This document shows, piece after piece, positions 29,884-39,731 of a DNA stretch of 64,000 nucleotides; the stretch's first letter is position 1; the number at the start of each line of letters is the position of its first letter. The stretch is from Candidatus Neomarinimicrobiota bacterium. Its GTDB lineage: Bacteria; Fidelibacterota; SORT01. The notes beneath the pieces were generated by a model that saw only the letters and a list, made by a program, of their open reading frames with translations, was not told where the DNA came from and did no database searches. The stretch covers positions 102,688-166,687 of the forward strand of contig JACZTG010000003.1 of NCBI GenBank assembly GCA_022573815.1, read 5' to 3'. Position numbers and translations under genes: made by a program.

Positions 29884-30869
29884 ATATGAAAGTTCATCGG
29901 GTATTCTGTCTATTAATTTTAATCGCTTCTACGACACCAATTGCAAATGCACAGGGAGTTCGCGTTGAAATGTTTGCGGAGCCGGAATCGCTTAGGGTCG
30001 GAGACGTTTTGAAATTGAACTTCGAAATTATCCATAACAAAGAATATCAACTTCAACTTCCCGATTTGCGTATTTCACTGCTTCCGATTGAAGTAGGCGA
30101 ACCAATAATCAGCAGAGAGAAGAACGATGATGGCGTTTGGACTGAGAATCTCAGATTTGAAGCGTTTGTGTTTGATACAGGCGCTGTAGTTATTCCATCT
30201 CAGAAGGTCGTATATTGGCATGAATCAGATTCTTCCAACAGAAAAACGGCTTACACAGACAGTCTCTGGATTTACGTCAAGAGTGTTTTAACGGCGGATG
30301 CTCAGGATATTAGAGATATAAAAGAACCTGTGGAAATTCCGCAGCCGTTCGGTCATTGGAAACTGCTGTTTGGAATCATGGTTGCTATCGCTATTTTAGC
30401 AGCAGCCTATTATCTGTGGAGAAAGAGGAATGATAAGCCAATGATACCTTTTAGAAAACCTATCGTAATCAAGCCCGCACACGAAATTGCGTTAAAAGCA
30501 TTAATTAGATTAAAAAAAGAAAATCTTGTTGAAAAAGAAAATCTAAGCCCATATTTTACCGAATTATCAAAAATACTAAGAGAATATATAGAGAATAGAT
30601 ATTTTTTAAAAGCGCTTGAAATGACTACAACCGAAATGCTTGACGCAATTGAGAACGAACTATTATATGATACGATCGGCGACACTGTAAAATCGGTACT
30701 GACGGAAAGTGATTTGGTAAAATTCGCGCGGTTCAAGCCTGAGTTATCCGTTGGCAGGAAATTGCTGGATAACACAGTCGCTCTGGTTGAGAAAACAAAA
30801 GTAGTTCCTATTGAAAATAATTCCGGAAATGTATCAATGACAGTTCCGGTCAAGGAGGAAAAAGTTTGA
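29880..30869 (+). CDS. BatD-like membrane protein of the MoxR cluster
   Basis: The 329 residues start with a signal peptide (MNMKVHRVFCLLILIASTTPIANAQ, cleavage near 25), an immunoglobulin-like extracytoplasmic region (about 26-150, 'EMFAEPESLRVGDVLKLNFEI'), a single membrane segment (about 165-182, GIMVAIAILAAAYYLW) and a cytoplasmic C-terminal domain with a DUF4381-like pattern (IALKALIRLKKENL...YFTELSKILREYIENRY). This type-I membrane layout matches the BatD-like partner found after MoxR-DUF58 genes. It overlaps DUF58 by 4 bases and the next ABC gene by 4 bases. No catalytic residues seen. Confidence 0.75.
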   Translation: MNMKVHRVFCLLILIASTTPIANAQGVRVEMFAEPESLRVGDVLKLNFEIIHNKEYQLQLPDLRISLLPIEVGEPIISREKNDDGVWTENLRFEAFVFDTGAVVIPSQKVVYWHESDSSNRKTAYTDSLWIYVKSVLTADAQDIRDIKEPVEIPQPFGHWKLLFGIMVAIAILAAAYYLWRKRNDKPMIPFRKPIVIKPAHEIALKALIRLKKENLVEKENLSPYFTELSKILREYIENRYFLKALEMTTTEMLDAIENELLYDTIGDTVKSVLTESDLVKFARFKPELSVGRKLLDNTVALVEKTKVVPIENNSGNVSMTVPVKEEKV

Positions 30870-31807
30870 TAGATGTAAAAAACTTAACGAAGAATTACGG
30901 AAGTTTCCAGGCGGTGAAAGATGTTTCGTTTTTCATAGATAAAGGCGAAGTGGTTGGATTTCTCGGCCCGAATGCCGCTGGAAAAACCACAACTATGCGA
31001 ATACTGACATGTTTTATGTCAGCTACCGGAGGTACCGTATCTGTCGCGGGATTTGATGTGTTTGATAACGCGATGAGCGTAAAGAAGCGTGTCGGATACC
31101 TCCCGGAACATCCGCCTCTTTACCATGAAATGACGGTTGAATCATATTTGACCTTCGTCGGTAAGATAAAGGGTCTGAGTGGAAAGGACCTGAAAATGAA
31201 ATTGGAAAAATCCTTAGAAAGAACCAACTCGTTAGACGTAAGAAAACGGCTTATCGCCAACCTCTCAAAAGGTTACAAGCAAAGAATCGGTATCGCGCAG
31301 GCTCTTATACATGACCCGGAAGTGCTTGTATTGGACGAGCCCACAGTCGGTTTAGACCCTAAACAGATAATTGAGGTAAGAAACCTCATAAAAGAGTTGG
31401 GAGAAGACCATACGATTATTCTTTCCACACATATACTTCCCGAGGTTAGCGCTACTTGCGGAAGAGTAATTATTATCAATAAAGGAAGGATAGTTGCCGA
31501 AGATACTCCGGAGAATCTAACAGCGGGATTGGAAGGACACGAGAATATTGAAGTTACCATTGAGGGACCTTCAAAGAATGTGGCAAGCGCACTCAAAGAT
31601 CTGTCCGGAATTAAAAGTGTAGAAAGCAGCGGCGAAGGGAAGAGTTTGGTTTATAAAATAGAAATTGACAAAAAAACTGATGCGAGAAAATCAGTAGCAG
31701 CATGTATTGTTAATAACGGATGGGGACTTCTTGAATTGAAAATAGTAGGGAAAAGCCTTGAGGAAATATTCCTTCAGCTGACAACAGATGAGGGGGAAGA
31801 GGCATGA
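30866..31807 (+). CDS. ABC transporter ATPase, GldA-like
   Basis: ATPase of the ABC-2-type exporter encoded by the next genes. The 313 residues contain Walker A GPNAAGKTT near 35 (Ala where most family members have Gly), signature LSKGYKQRIGIAQAL near 135, Walker B VLVLDEPTVGLDP near 155 and H-loop STHILPEV near 190, then a C-terminal extension (about 215-313) seen in GldA/NosF-type ATPases. The UUG start overlaps the upstream stop as TTGA and is preceded by AAGGAGG at 30852-30858, so it is clearly coupled. Overlaps the permease gene by 4 bases. Confidence 0.93.
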   Translation: MIDVKNLTKNYGSFQAVKDVSFFIDKGEVVGFLGPNAAGKTTTMRILTCFMSATGGTVSVAGFDVFDNAMSVKKRVGYLPEHPPLYHEMTVESYLTFVGKIKGLSGKDLKMKLEKSLERTNSLDVRKRLIANLSKGYKQRIGIAQALIHDPEVLVLDEPTVGLDPKQIIEVRNLIKELGEDHTIILSTHILPEVSATCGRVIIINKGRIVAEDTPENLTAGLEGHENIEVTIEGPSKNVASALKDLSGIKSVESSGEGKSLVYKIEIDKKTDARKSVAACIVNNGWGLLELKIVGKSLEEIFLQLTTDEGEEA

Positions 31808-32586
31808 AAAATACATATCATATCTATATGAGGGAGCTTAAGTCTTATTTTGTATCGCCGATAGCATATGTGGTAATCGCATTATTTCTTGCCATCAGCG
31901 GTATATTTTTCTATCTGCTCCTCCAAAATTTCATTCAAACCAGCTTCAGGGTAATGGTACAGGCACAGCAATTCAATATGAAAGTTCCTCCAATGGATAT
32001 AAACCAAATGATTATCAGGTCGTTATTTCTGAATATGAGCGTTATAACTCTATTTATGCTTCCGATGATAACAATGAAATTGTTTTCTGAGGAAAAGAAA
32101 AGCGGGACTATTGAACTCCTATTCACTTCTCCTCTGACCAATTGGGAAATCATTTTGGGTAAATTTTTTGCCGGACTAAGCGTCTACATTATTATGATTT
32201 TGGGAACAGTTTCTTATGTGTCGGTATTGTTTATCTACGGGAATCCTGATTTATTGCCTGTGGTATCAGGCTATATCGGGCTAATTCTGATGGGAGCATT
32301 GACGGTCGCCATAGGAACGTTCATATCATCACTCACCGAAAATCAGATAATAGCGGCTGTGGGTTGTTTTGGCGCTATGATGATTCTCTGGTTCATCGGT
32401 TGGGCATCTAATTTTGTCGGTCCAACATTAGGAGGAGTATTAGAGTATCTTTCCGTAATGGGTCATTTTGGGGATTTTGCCAAAGGTATCATAGATTCAT
32501 CCCACTTTGTATTTTATATTTCGTTTGGATTTTTTGCCCTCTTTCTTACTTATCAGGCTGTTGAATCAGCAAAATGGAGAGGTTAG
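31804..32586 (+). CDS. ABC-2-type permease, GldF-like
   Basis: Membrane subunit of the exporter. The 260 residues show six hydrophobic segments with the family motif 'ELKSYFVSPIAYVVIALFLAISG' at the start and the conserved 'EEKKSGTIELLFTSPLT' near 98 between segments 2 and 3. The start ATG overlaps the ATPase stop (ATGA). In Flavobacterium, GldA-GldF-GldG form an ABC complex needed for gliding; similar gene sets are common in non-gliding FCB and other bacteria, so gliding should not be assumed here. Confidence 0.9.
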   Translation: MKNTYHIYMRELKSYFVSPIAYVVIALFLAISGIFFYLLLQNFIQTSFRVMVQAQQFNMKVPPMDINQMIIRSLFLNMSVITLFMLPMITMKLFSEEKKSGTIELLFTSPLTNWEIILGKFFAGLSVYIIMILGTVSYVSVLFIYGNPDLLPVVSGYIGLILMGALTVAIGTFISSLTENQIIAAVGCFGAMMILWFIGWASNFVGPTLGGVLEYLSVMGHFGDFAKGIIDSSHFVFYISFGFFALFLTYQAVESAKWRG

Positions 32587-32589
32587 CGA

Positions 32590-34143
32590 ATGAAAAACTA
32601 TAATAAGTATCTATTAATCGCTTCTTTTCCATTAGTTATTTTAGGGATATTATTATTCATCGTAAATAATGTTTGGACTGTTTCGAGCGTTATAATTACC
32701 TCCGTAGGTGCGGGAATCCTGCTTTTCAATTTAGTGGTAAAAAGGCAGATGGCATTTGCCTTTTTGGGAAAACGCTCCACTAAATACGGTTTGAACGCTA
32801 TTATTGTAAGTTTTGTAGTGCTCGGAATTCTTGTCCTGATAAATTTTACATTGTTCAGGCACAGCTGGAGAATCGATACTACCTCTTCAGGTCAATTCAG
32901 TCTTGCTGAACAGACCGTAAACTTACTAGAAGCTCTCGATACAGATGTGAAAGTATATGCCTTTCAGAAGAAATTGGAGGCGGGCAGTATCGAGGATTTT
33001 TTAAAAGAGTATTCCTACCATTCAAGTTCGTTCGATTATGAGGTGATTGATCCTGATGAGAATCCTGAGCTGGCGAAAAGTTTAGGTGTAAGGAAATACG
33101 GAGAATTGGTTGTGCAGTCCGGAAGTAGAGAGGAAAGGATACAATCTCCCAGCGAAGAAGGTCTTACAAACGCTATTATAAAAGTCACCAGCACAAAAAC
33201 ACATAAGATATATATTCTATCAGGTCATGGTGAGAAAAGTTTTGAGTTGTCAGTTGACGAACGCGACTCATATTCATTAGTTGCGGGAGAATTTAGTAAA
33301 ATAAATTATCAAACAGAGAGTCTCGTCCTCTACAATCAATTACCGGTTCCTGATGATGCGTCGTTAGTAATCGTCGCGGGACCTAAAAAAACACTTCTTC
33401 CGACAGAGGTGGAAGCTCTGAAATTCTTTCTTGAGAGTGGAGGCAGTTTGTTCATACTGCTTGAACCTCAAGTGAATGATGAAGGTTTGGAGAATATGCT
33501 GGCTGATCTGGGAGTGTTAGTGCAAAATGACATTGTAGTTGAGCAAAGCGCATCTTTTATAATATCGGGAGGCGGACTGAAAAGAAATACCAGAGTTTCT
33601 ATAGAGCCGACTGCTGCAACCTACGGGCGGCATAGGATTACTAAGAATTTCCGACTGACTACCGCATTCCCAACTGCTCGCTCACTAAAAATAGACAGTG
33701 AAAACAAGCCGGCAGAATATAATTTGGTCGAATTATTTAGCACAAGTTTAAGCTCATGGGGTGAAACAGATTTTCAGGCGTTTCAAAAAAATGAAGTTGG
33801 ATTTGACAAAAATACTGATAACGCCGGTCCGCTTGTTCTCGGCATTGTGGGAAGCGTGAAGGAAGAATTCGATGTAGGACGATTCATCGTGGTAGGCGAT
33901 TCGGAGTTCGCCTCTAATCCATATCTCGCTCGCGCTTCCGGGAATAAAGATTTGTTTCTCAATATGGTATCATGGCTATTGGAGGATGAAGAACTTATTT
34001 CTATTCGACCGAAAGACCCTCAGGACAGACGAATTGAAATGAGTCTAAAGCAAACCAGCGTGGTATTCTGGCTATTGGTCATATCACTTCCGGTTTCCAT
34101 TCTTTTATTGGGAGTGATTATATACTCTAAACGCAGGCGATAA
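32590..34143 (+). CDS. GldG-like ABC transporter auxiliary protein
   Basis: The 517 residues have two or three N-terminal membrane segments (about 8-90), a large extracytoplasmic domain (about 100-490) with the ABC_transp_aux pattern 'IYILSGHGEKS' near 207 and 'VVAGPKKTLLPTEVEALKFFLESGGSLFILLEP' near 260 (avoided here beyond the motif cores), and a C-terminal membrane helix (about 493-511) ending in KRRR. It follows the permease by 3 bases and precedes the DUF4340 gene by 3 bases. Role: third component of the exporter; likely docks onto substrate or cell wall (inference). Confidence 0.88.
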   Translation: MKNYNKYLLIASFPLVILGILLFIVNNVWTVSSVIITSVGAGILLFNLVVKRQMAFAFLGKRSTKYGLNAIIVSFVVLGILVLINFTLFRHSWRIDTTSSGQFSLAEQTVNLLEALDTDVKVYAFQKKLEAGSIEDFLKEYSYHSSSFDYEVIDPDENPELAKSLGVRKYGELVVQSGSREERIQSPSEEGLTNAIIKVTSTKTHKIYILSGHGEKSFELSVDERDSYSLVAGEFSKINYQTESLVLYNQLPVPDDASLVIVAGPKKTLLPTEVEALKFFLESGGSLFILLEPQVNDEGLENMLADLGVLVQNDIVVEQSASFIISGGGLKRNTRVSIEPTAATYGRHRITKNFRLTTAFPTARSLKIDSENKPAEYNLVELFSTSLSSWGETDFQAFQKNEVGFDKNTDNAGPLVLGIVGSVKEEFDVGRFIVVGDSEFASNPYLARASGNKDLFLNMVSWLLEDEELISIRPKDPQDRRIEMSLKQTSVVFWLLVISLPVSILLLGVIIYSKRRR

Positions 34144-34146
34144 CCT

Positions 34147-35520
34147 ATGAAATTCAAATCCACAATCCTGTTAGTCGTGCTGTTAGTTGCGGGAGTAGCA
34201 GCCGTTTATTTTCTGGATTATAAACCGGGAGAAGAACGAAAGGTTGAAGAATTTTTAGATAAGAAATTCATCACTATTGAAGCAGACAGCATTACCGAAA
34301 TAGAGATAATAGTTCAGGAAGAAAAAGTATCTCTAATAAAATCAGAAAATATATGGTATATCAGTGACCCTATTAGAGTAAAAGCAAATCAAAATCTGAT
34401 AAACACTCTGATTAGGACTGTCAGTAAAACAGATAAAGGAAGAAAAGTAAGCGATAGTTCGAATCTGACGACTTTCGGGCTGGATCCGTCAAAGGTCTCA
34501 TTGAAATTTCTATCGAAAGACAGTCTCGAAACGGGATACTCCATTGGTGACGAAAGTCCCACCGGTGAATTCGTATTCGCCAAGCGGCATAATGATTCGG
34601 GCATATATACCGTACCGAAAGAACTCTTTACCCAGAGCAATAAGAAATTATACGACCTGAGAGAAAAAAATATTTTATCTCTGAAAAGTAACGAAATTCA
34701 CAAAATATTCGTCAGAAGAAAATCTTTTAATTATGATATAAATTGGGACGCGGCAAAGCTTAGCTATATCATGGCTGTTCCCGCCACTTTGCCAATTGAA
34801 ACTGTTAAGATGAACGCCTTTTTCTCAAGGCTAACAAATGGGCAAGCAAAAGAATTCATAGATATTGATCTACCTTCTCATTCTATAACAGGATTAGAGG
34901 ATGGAGAAACTTCAATCAGGCTGTGGGCATCGGACCCGCCGCGACAGGAAATTCTGCTGATCGGCAATGCTGTCACCCGTGATGGAAAACCATATAGATA
35001 TGCCCGCGATGCCTCCCGTTCGGCTATAATGCTCATTGATTCAAGTTTGGCTGAATATCTTGAAAGAGATCCGTTCGTGTTTATTCAGAAAGAGTTGCTG
35101 ACATTTGAAAAAGATAAAGTGGATGAAATTATGCTTACATATAGCGGTACAAAAATTCATCTGACCAAAAATGACAGTTTGTGGAATTTGATTTCCACCG
35201 AAAATCTCATTGTGGATGAATCCAAAGTTAATGAATTTTTGGATAATTTGCTCTCGCTCAAAGCAACCGCAATTGAAAATTATGAACCGGAAAACCTGAA
35301 TAATTACGGAATCAGCCCACTGATTTTCTATCTGAGTATATCGGAAAATGGGGAATTAGTGAATTCCATTCAAGCTGGAAACAGTGTAAACGATGAATCA
35401 TATATTCTATCAGGTAAGAGCACAGCCATATTCAGAGTTAATTCCGCTTCACTGGAGAAGTTAAAAATTCAAAAAGAATTTTTCCAGAAGAAAGATAATT
35501 CGGAATTAGAAGAGACTTAA
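34147..35520 (+). CDS. DUF4340 domain protein
   Basis: Membrane-anchored protein that regularly follows GldG-like genes. The 457 residues begin with a short N-terminal anchor (about 5-22, TILLVVLLVAGVAAVYFLDY) and continue with two beta-rich repeats of the DUF4340 type, one at about 25-200 and one at about 310-450 (both with the pattern '...I-x-L-x-K-x-x-x-x-W-x-I', for example SLIKSENIWYISDP and IHLTKNDSLWNLIS). Function unknown in the family. It ends the cluster: a strong terminator lies 22 bases after the stop. Confidence 0.85.
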   Translation: MKFKSTILLVVLLVAGVAAVYFLDYKPGEERKVEEFLDKKFITIEADSITEIEIIVQEEKVSLIKSENIWYISDPIRVKANQNLINTLIRTVSKTDKGRKVSDSSNLTTFGLDPSKVSLKFLSKDSLETGYSIGDESPTGEFVFAKRHNDSGIYTVPKELFTQSNKKLYDLREKNILSLKSNEIHKIFVRRKSFNYDINWDAAKLSYIMAVPATLPIETVKMNAFFSRLTNGQAKEFIDIDLPSHSITGLEDGETSIRLWASDPPRQEILLIGNAVTRDGKPYRYARDASRSAIMLIDSSLAEYLERDPFVFIQKELLTFEKDKVDEIMLTYSGTKIHLTKNDSLWNLISTENLIVDESKVNEFLDNLLSLKATAIENYEPENLNNYGISPLIFYLSISENGELVNSIQAGNSVNDESYILSGKSTAIFRVNSASLEKLKIQKEFFQKKDNSELEET

Positions 35521-35542
35521 TCCTTCTGTAAGTCTACTTTTT

Positions 35543-35570
35543 AATGCCGCTCGCAATGAGCGGCATTTTT
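35543..35570 (+). terminator. Rho-independent terminator after the MoxR/Gld cluster
   Basis: AATGCCGCTC (35543-35552) pairs with GAGCGGCATT (35558-35567), a 10-bp GC-rich stem with a 5-base loop and a T-run to 35570. Strong. Confidence 0.93.
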
Positions 35571-35611
35571 ATGATTTGAACAAAGCGTTGTTATAGGATA
35601 TATTCAGAGCA

Positions 35612-38600
35612 ATGAGCGCGCCTAATCAAACTCATAGTCAAAGCAAAGTTCTAATCTCCGGTCCGGCAAGAACCGGAAAATCCGAACAAATTATCAGCCG
35701 GATAAAAGAGTACGCTGAAAGTAACAGAAAATTTCTCCTCATCGTCCCGATGCATGATTCTGTGACACAATATAAGAGGCTTATCGCAGAAAACAGCGGC
35801 GGTCTGTTTAACTCATCAATTCTTTCTTTAAATGAATTGACAAAAAAAATAGGACAAGAATTCAATCAATCCCCATATGAAAACGCAAAAAAGTATCAAC
35901 TCCATCAGATGGTTTCTGACATAATTGAGGAGAAAGCATCAGCAGGGGAACTGAAATATTTTAATGAAGCCTCGAAGCTGCTGGGATTCCCCGCCGAATT
36001 ACTCAAGCTATTCGGCGAATTCATCCAATCTATGATAATGCCAAGCGATCTTATGGATTTGAAAATAGGCTGGAAACAGGAACAGAAATTATCTGAAATT
36101 CGGGCACTCTATGAACAATATCTCGGTAAGTGTGACAAAAGAAAAATCGGTGACACAGATTTACGGTTAAGCAAAGCGGTCGAACAGCTATCGGCTGATA
36201 ATACCATATTCAGTGATTATAAAGCAATAATCGTGGACGGGTTTTACGATTATATCCCGCTGCAAAGGAGACTATTCGAACTTTTATTTAAGAAATTTGA
36301 CGATGTACTCGCAACCCATCTTTATGATGACAATAGAAAAACAGTCTTTAAATACGCAGAAAGTGCGATTAGTCTTTTTGAGGGATTTAATAGTTTGCAA
36401 CCGAAATATAGCAAGTGGGGCGAATCGCCCATAGCGATGATACGGGAAAATATTTTTGATGAAGGAGAGAATATTTCCGATAAGGCAGAAAATATCCCTA
36501 TCAGCATTATAAAAGAACCCGGCTCTCGTAAATTAACGGAAGCTATCGCCAGAAAAGTTAAACGTTTAATCGCCGATGAAAGTATAACTCCGTCTGACGT
36601 AGGAATAATTTTCAGGCAGGGGAGACTGTTTCCTAAATTGCTTGAGCAGACATTCAACAGATTCGGAATTCCGGTAACGGTTAATGAGGTGTTACCGTTA
36701 TCTGAGTACCAACCTGTCTGTTATCTGAAAAAGTTATTATCAATTAATCCGGAACGAAACATCGGAAGCGATTTAAGAAGCTTGTTGACCTCAAATTATA
36801 CAAGGATAATTTTCAGCGCGGAAGAAATTGATACCCACTTCATTTTAAAAGTAATGAGAGAAGCCGGAGCTACCGATGACAAGCGAAGCTGTATCAAACG
36901 ACTTGATGCCTATCTATTGAAATCGAAAGCTGATTACCATCTATCGGAAGTTGACAGAGGGAGAATTGAAACTGCCATATCCGTCATACGCGAGCTGTTT
37001 GACGTTTTCACCCCTCCAAGCGGACTAAACGAAGGCGATCTGTACATCGAGTACGCCGGAAAAGTAATCGATTTTATGGGAATAGAAAGTGTACTGAAAC
37101 AGATGACAGATAATTCGGAACTGACCAATCGCTATGCATTCGAGAAGAGTATGAAAATGCTTGATGCATTGAAGGAATATTTACCGGAAAGAAAAACGAA
37201 ATATTCAGATTTTCGGAATATGTTATTTATGGCATTGGATGATGAAAAAATAAGAGACAGAGAAAATCTTCCCGGTGGAGTGGAAGTGATGAAAGTTATG
37301 GACGCCAGATGGATGAGTTTCCACACAGTTTTCATATGTGATTTATCTGAGGGCGTATTCCCTGTGAGGGGACATTCCACGGGACTTCTGAGCAATCGAA
37401 TAAGAAATCTCCTGGACAAAAAGTTTTCAAGTTCGTTGAGCAAGGATGCGGAAAACATACACGACGAAGAAAAACTTCTTTATTATATTTCACTCGCAAG
37501 AGCAGACGAGCAAATATTTTTATGCTATTCTTCTATCGATGCGGAAGGTAGAGATGTTTTGCGATCGAGTTTTCTGGATGCAACGGAAGTCGTTTATAGG
37601 AAGATCAGAGGCCAAGTTGCCGTCCCTGTTCAATCGGGATCGGTTAAAAAGATGTTTGATTCGGCATATCCTCCGGCTTCAGCCGAGGAGTTAATGAGAG
37701 CAGTTGCTTCTGCCGGTTTCATTGACAGCGATGTTTTAATTTCAGCCGGTGTCAAGGAAGAAAGTCTGAGTCGTCTGATTTCGATGGTAGCTGCGAGACA
37801 ACGGCAAATGGAAAAAGTTCCGTCCTATTCCGGAATTATGGATGATAAGACGGCATTGAAATTACTTTCTGAACTAAACGATGATAAAAAGGATTGGTCG
37901 GCGACTGAAATTGAGCGATACGGGAAGTGCCCCTTTCTATACCTGATAGAGAAAGTATGGAATCTTCAAATTGAGGAAGAATTCAGAGAAGAGGTAACAC
38001 CGCTTGATAAGGGTTCGTTCTACCATGATGTCCTGAAGCGATATTATTCTGCGGTTATTGACGGAAAGTCTGATAATAGCTTGGAAGGGAACAAAAAGTT
38101 GATGTCAATCTCCCTTCAATCAGTAATGAAATACGATAAATATAAAATGCACGGTATCGCGCCCATATTATGGGAGCTTAGCGCCGGTGAAGCGAAGGAA
38201 GTTCTAAATCGATTCGTAGAAGAGGATCAAAAAAAGAGAGATGACGGCATTTCCCCAATAGCGGTTGAAACGGCTTTCGGATTGAAAGCCCGAAAAAACG
38301 AGTCTCCTTATTCAGTTGAAACTCCTTTCATTTTGGAATATGAGGACTTCAGCGTTCGGTTAAAAGGAAGAATAGACAGGATTGATGCTAATGAGGACTT
38401 CAGCGAATATTCCGTATTGGATTATAAATCCGGAAGCAGTGTCCCGAATATAGAAAGCATTCTTGGCGGAATAAATCTCCAGCTTCCTCTTTATATTGAG
38501 GCGGTTAAACAAACAATTCTAAGCGATAAAAATTCAGAGCCTCATTCCGGATATTATTACGGTTTAAAAGAACTTCGTAAAACATTCGCATTTAATAAAG

Positions 38601-38764
38601 CTGACGATAAAGATTGGGATGATATTTTCCAGGTGACAAAGAATTTTGTGGGAGAGTATGTGAGGAATATCCGTTCAGGGAAATTCCTTGTGGAACCGAA
38701 AGATTGTAAAACACCGTGTGAATGGTCCAATCTGTGCCGATTCGCGGAAACATCCAAAGATTGA
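35612..38764 (+). CDS. addB: AddB-like ATP-dependent nuclease subunit (helicase-like plus PD-(D/E)XK nuclease)
   Basis: Partner of the AddA-like helicase in double-strand break processing. In 1050 residues: N-terminal Walker A GPARTGKSEQ near residue 17, a UvrD-like but divergent helicase body, the motif VEVMKVMDARWMSFHTVFICDLSEGVFP (cores near 555), and a C-terminal nuclease domain (about 760-1050) with RIDRID...YSVLDYKSG near 928-945. Four cysteines are placed as in iron-sulfur nucleases: GKCPF near 772 and the C-terminal C-x3-C-x5-C (CKTPCEWSNLC). An ATG start at 35612 follows the preceding terminator by about 40 bases. The gene for its partner is separated by a minus-strand DUF92 gene. 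Confidence 0.85.
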   Translation: MSAPNQTHSQSKVLISGPARTGKSEQIISRIKEYAESNRKFLLIVPMHDSVTQYKRLIAENSGGLFNSSILSLNELTKKIGQEFNQSPYENAKKYQLHQMVSDIIEEKASAGELKYFNEASKLLGFPAELLKLFGEFIQSMIMPSDLMDLKIGWKQEQKLSEIRALYEQYLGKCDKRKIGDTDLRLSKAVEQLSADNTIFSDYKAIIVDGFYDYIPLQRRLFELLFKKFDDVLATHLYDDNRKTVFKYAESAISLFEGFNSLQPKYSKWGESPIAMIRENIFDEGENISDKAENIPISIIKEPGSRKLTEAIARKVKRLIADESITPSDVGIIFRQGRLFPKLLEQTFNRFGIPVTVNEVLPLSEYQPVCYLKKLLSINPERNIGSDLRSLLTSNYTRIIFSAEEIDTHFILKVMREAGATDDKRSCIKRLDAYLLKSKADYHLSEVDRGRIETAISVIRELFDVFTPPSGLNEGDLYIEYAGKVIDFMGIESVLKQMTDNSELTNRYAFEKSMKMLDALKEYLPERKTKYSDFRNMLFMALDDEKIRDRENLPGGVEVMKVMDARWMSFHTVFICDLSEGVFPVRGHSTGLLSNRIRNLLDKKFSSSLSKDAENIHDEEKLLYYISLARADEQIFLCYSSIDAEGRDVLRSSFLDATEVVYRKIRGQVAVPVQSGSVKKMFDSAYPPASAEELMRAVASAGFIDSDVLISAGVKEESLSRLISMVAARQRQMEKVPSYSGIMDDKTALKLLSELNDDKKDWSATEIERYGKCPFLYLIEKVWNLQIEEEFREEVTPLDKGSFYHDVLKRYYSAVIDGKSDNSLEGNKKLMSISLQSVMKYDKYKMHGIAPILWELSAGEAKEVLNRFVEEDQKKRDDGISPIAVETAFGLKARKNESPYSVETPFILEYEDFSVRLKGRIDRIDANEDFSEYSVLDYKSGSSVPNIESILGGINLQLPLYIEAVKQTILSDKNSEPHSGYYYGLKELRKTFAFNKADDKDWDDIFQVTKNFVGEYVRNIRSGKFLVEPKDCKTPCEWSNLCRFAETSKD

Positions 38765-38783
38765 TCGGAACTTAATATTCCTC

Positions 38784-39602
38784 TTACCCGGACAGCAGCC
38801 AAAATATAACGGCAGACAAACCGCCGGCGAGAGAGCAAAGAAAATTAACGCTGTCATTATTTAACAACCGCATACCCGTTGAATGAAGAGTAGGTTGTCC
38901 ACAGTGCAAATTTTCTTCGGTTACACTATCGCAAACGACACAGCGGTTTTTCGATTGAAGGGTTGCTCCCAAAAAACTGTCGAATAAATTTCCCGTGATG
39001 CCGCCGATAAAAACGGGTCTGATTCCTGAATCAAGATAATGCGTCAAGGATTCACCGTCAAAAATAATTAACCCGCTGACTGCAAGCGCAGCCGAACCAA
39101 CGATTCCCCCCACACTGCCTATAAAAGTAATTCCGCCGGATGTTCCTTTTCGTACTTTCTTAAAATTCGTCAACATCCGTGGCTGAGCTCCTGAAAACGC
39201 TCCTATCTCGGTGCTCCAGGTATCCGAAGTTGCAGCCGCAAGACTGCCGAGAAATAGTATCATCAACGCCGGAATTGGAAATAACATATATCCGGCGGCG
39301 GATAACGCAGCCACGGCGCCATTGGCTAAAACTTGTCTTGCCGTGCGCGGAGAGCGTTCTGACTTCTCTGTCTTTTTGTAGAATGCGCTTATGCGGGTAA
39401 GTATGCTTGAAAGAACGAAAAAGAGAATCAATGGGAATAGCCATTTTTCACCTGTTGCAATTATTATCGATCCTACACTGAAAGCGGCGATAAGCCCACT
39501 GCGGCTGAGAAATTTAGCTTTCTGAGAGAGGAGCGCAAGAAGAACAAGAAATACAAGCCACTGATATAAAGAGGAATTATTAATTTGATATAAGTCATTC
39601 AT
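38784..39602 (-). CDS. DUF92 family membrane protein
   Basis: Polytopic inner-membrane protein of 272 residues with about seven hydrophobic segments. The family motif GTSGGITFIGSVGGIVGS near residue 155 and AATSDTWSTEIG near 127 are typical. DUF92 (TIGR00297) members include plant VTE6, a phytyl-phosphate kinase, so a CTP-dependent lipid-phosphate kinase-type function is possible but not established in bacteria. It has two cysteine pairs-like residues (CVVCDSV near 229) that may bind a metal. Lies on the minus strand between addB (convergent, 19 bases) and addA (divergent). Confidence 0.82.
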   Translation of the reverse strand: MNDLYQINNSSLYQWLVFLVLLALLSQKAKFLSRSGLIAAFSVGSIIIATGEKWLFPLILFFVLSSILTRISAFYKKTEKSERSPRTARQVLANGAVAALSAAGYMLFPIPALMILFLGSLAAATSDTWSTEIGAFSGAQPRMLTNFKKVRKGTSGGITFIGSVGGIVGSAALAVSGLIIFDGESLTHYLDSGIRPVFIGGITGNLFDSFLGATLQSKNRCVVCDSVTEENLHCGQPTLHSTGMRLLNNDSVNFLCSLAGGLSAVIFWLLSG

Positions 39603-39731
39603 TCGGTAATAACCAATTCTGATTATAAGAAGATAGTTTTTTGGGCTGTTAAGTTTCTACCTAAATCAGCGAGATAGGAACTTCATAGTTAATTGCAACC
39701 GTGCCTTTCAACGTTTATATTAAAAATTCCC

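Noticed and set aside
39693..39731. TTG start 13 codons upstream for the AddA-like gene
   Set aside because: The extra residues do not resemble the family N-terminus and ATG 39732 gives MKLDKQQKTAV, directly before the Walker A region.
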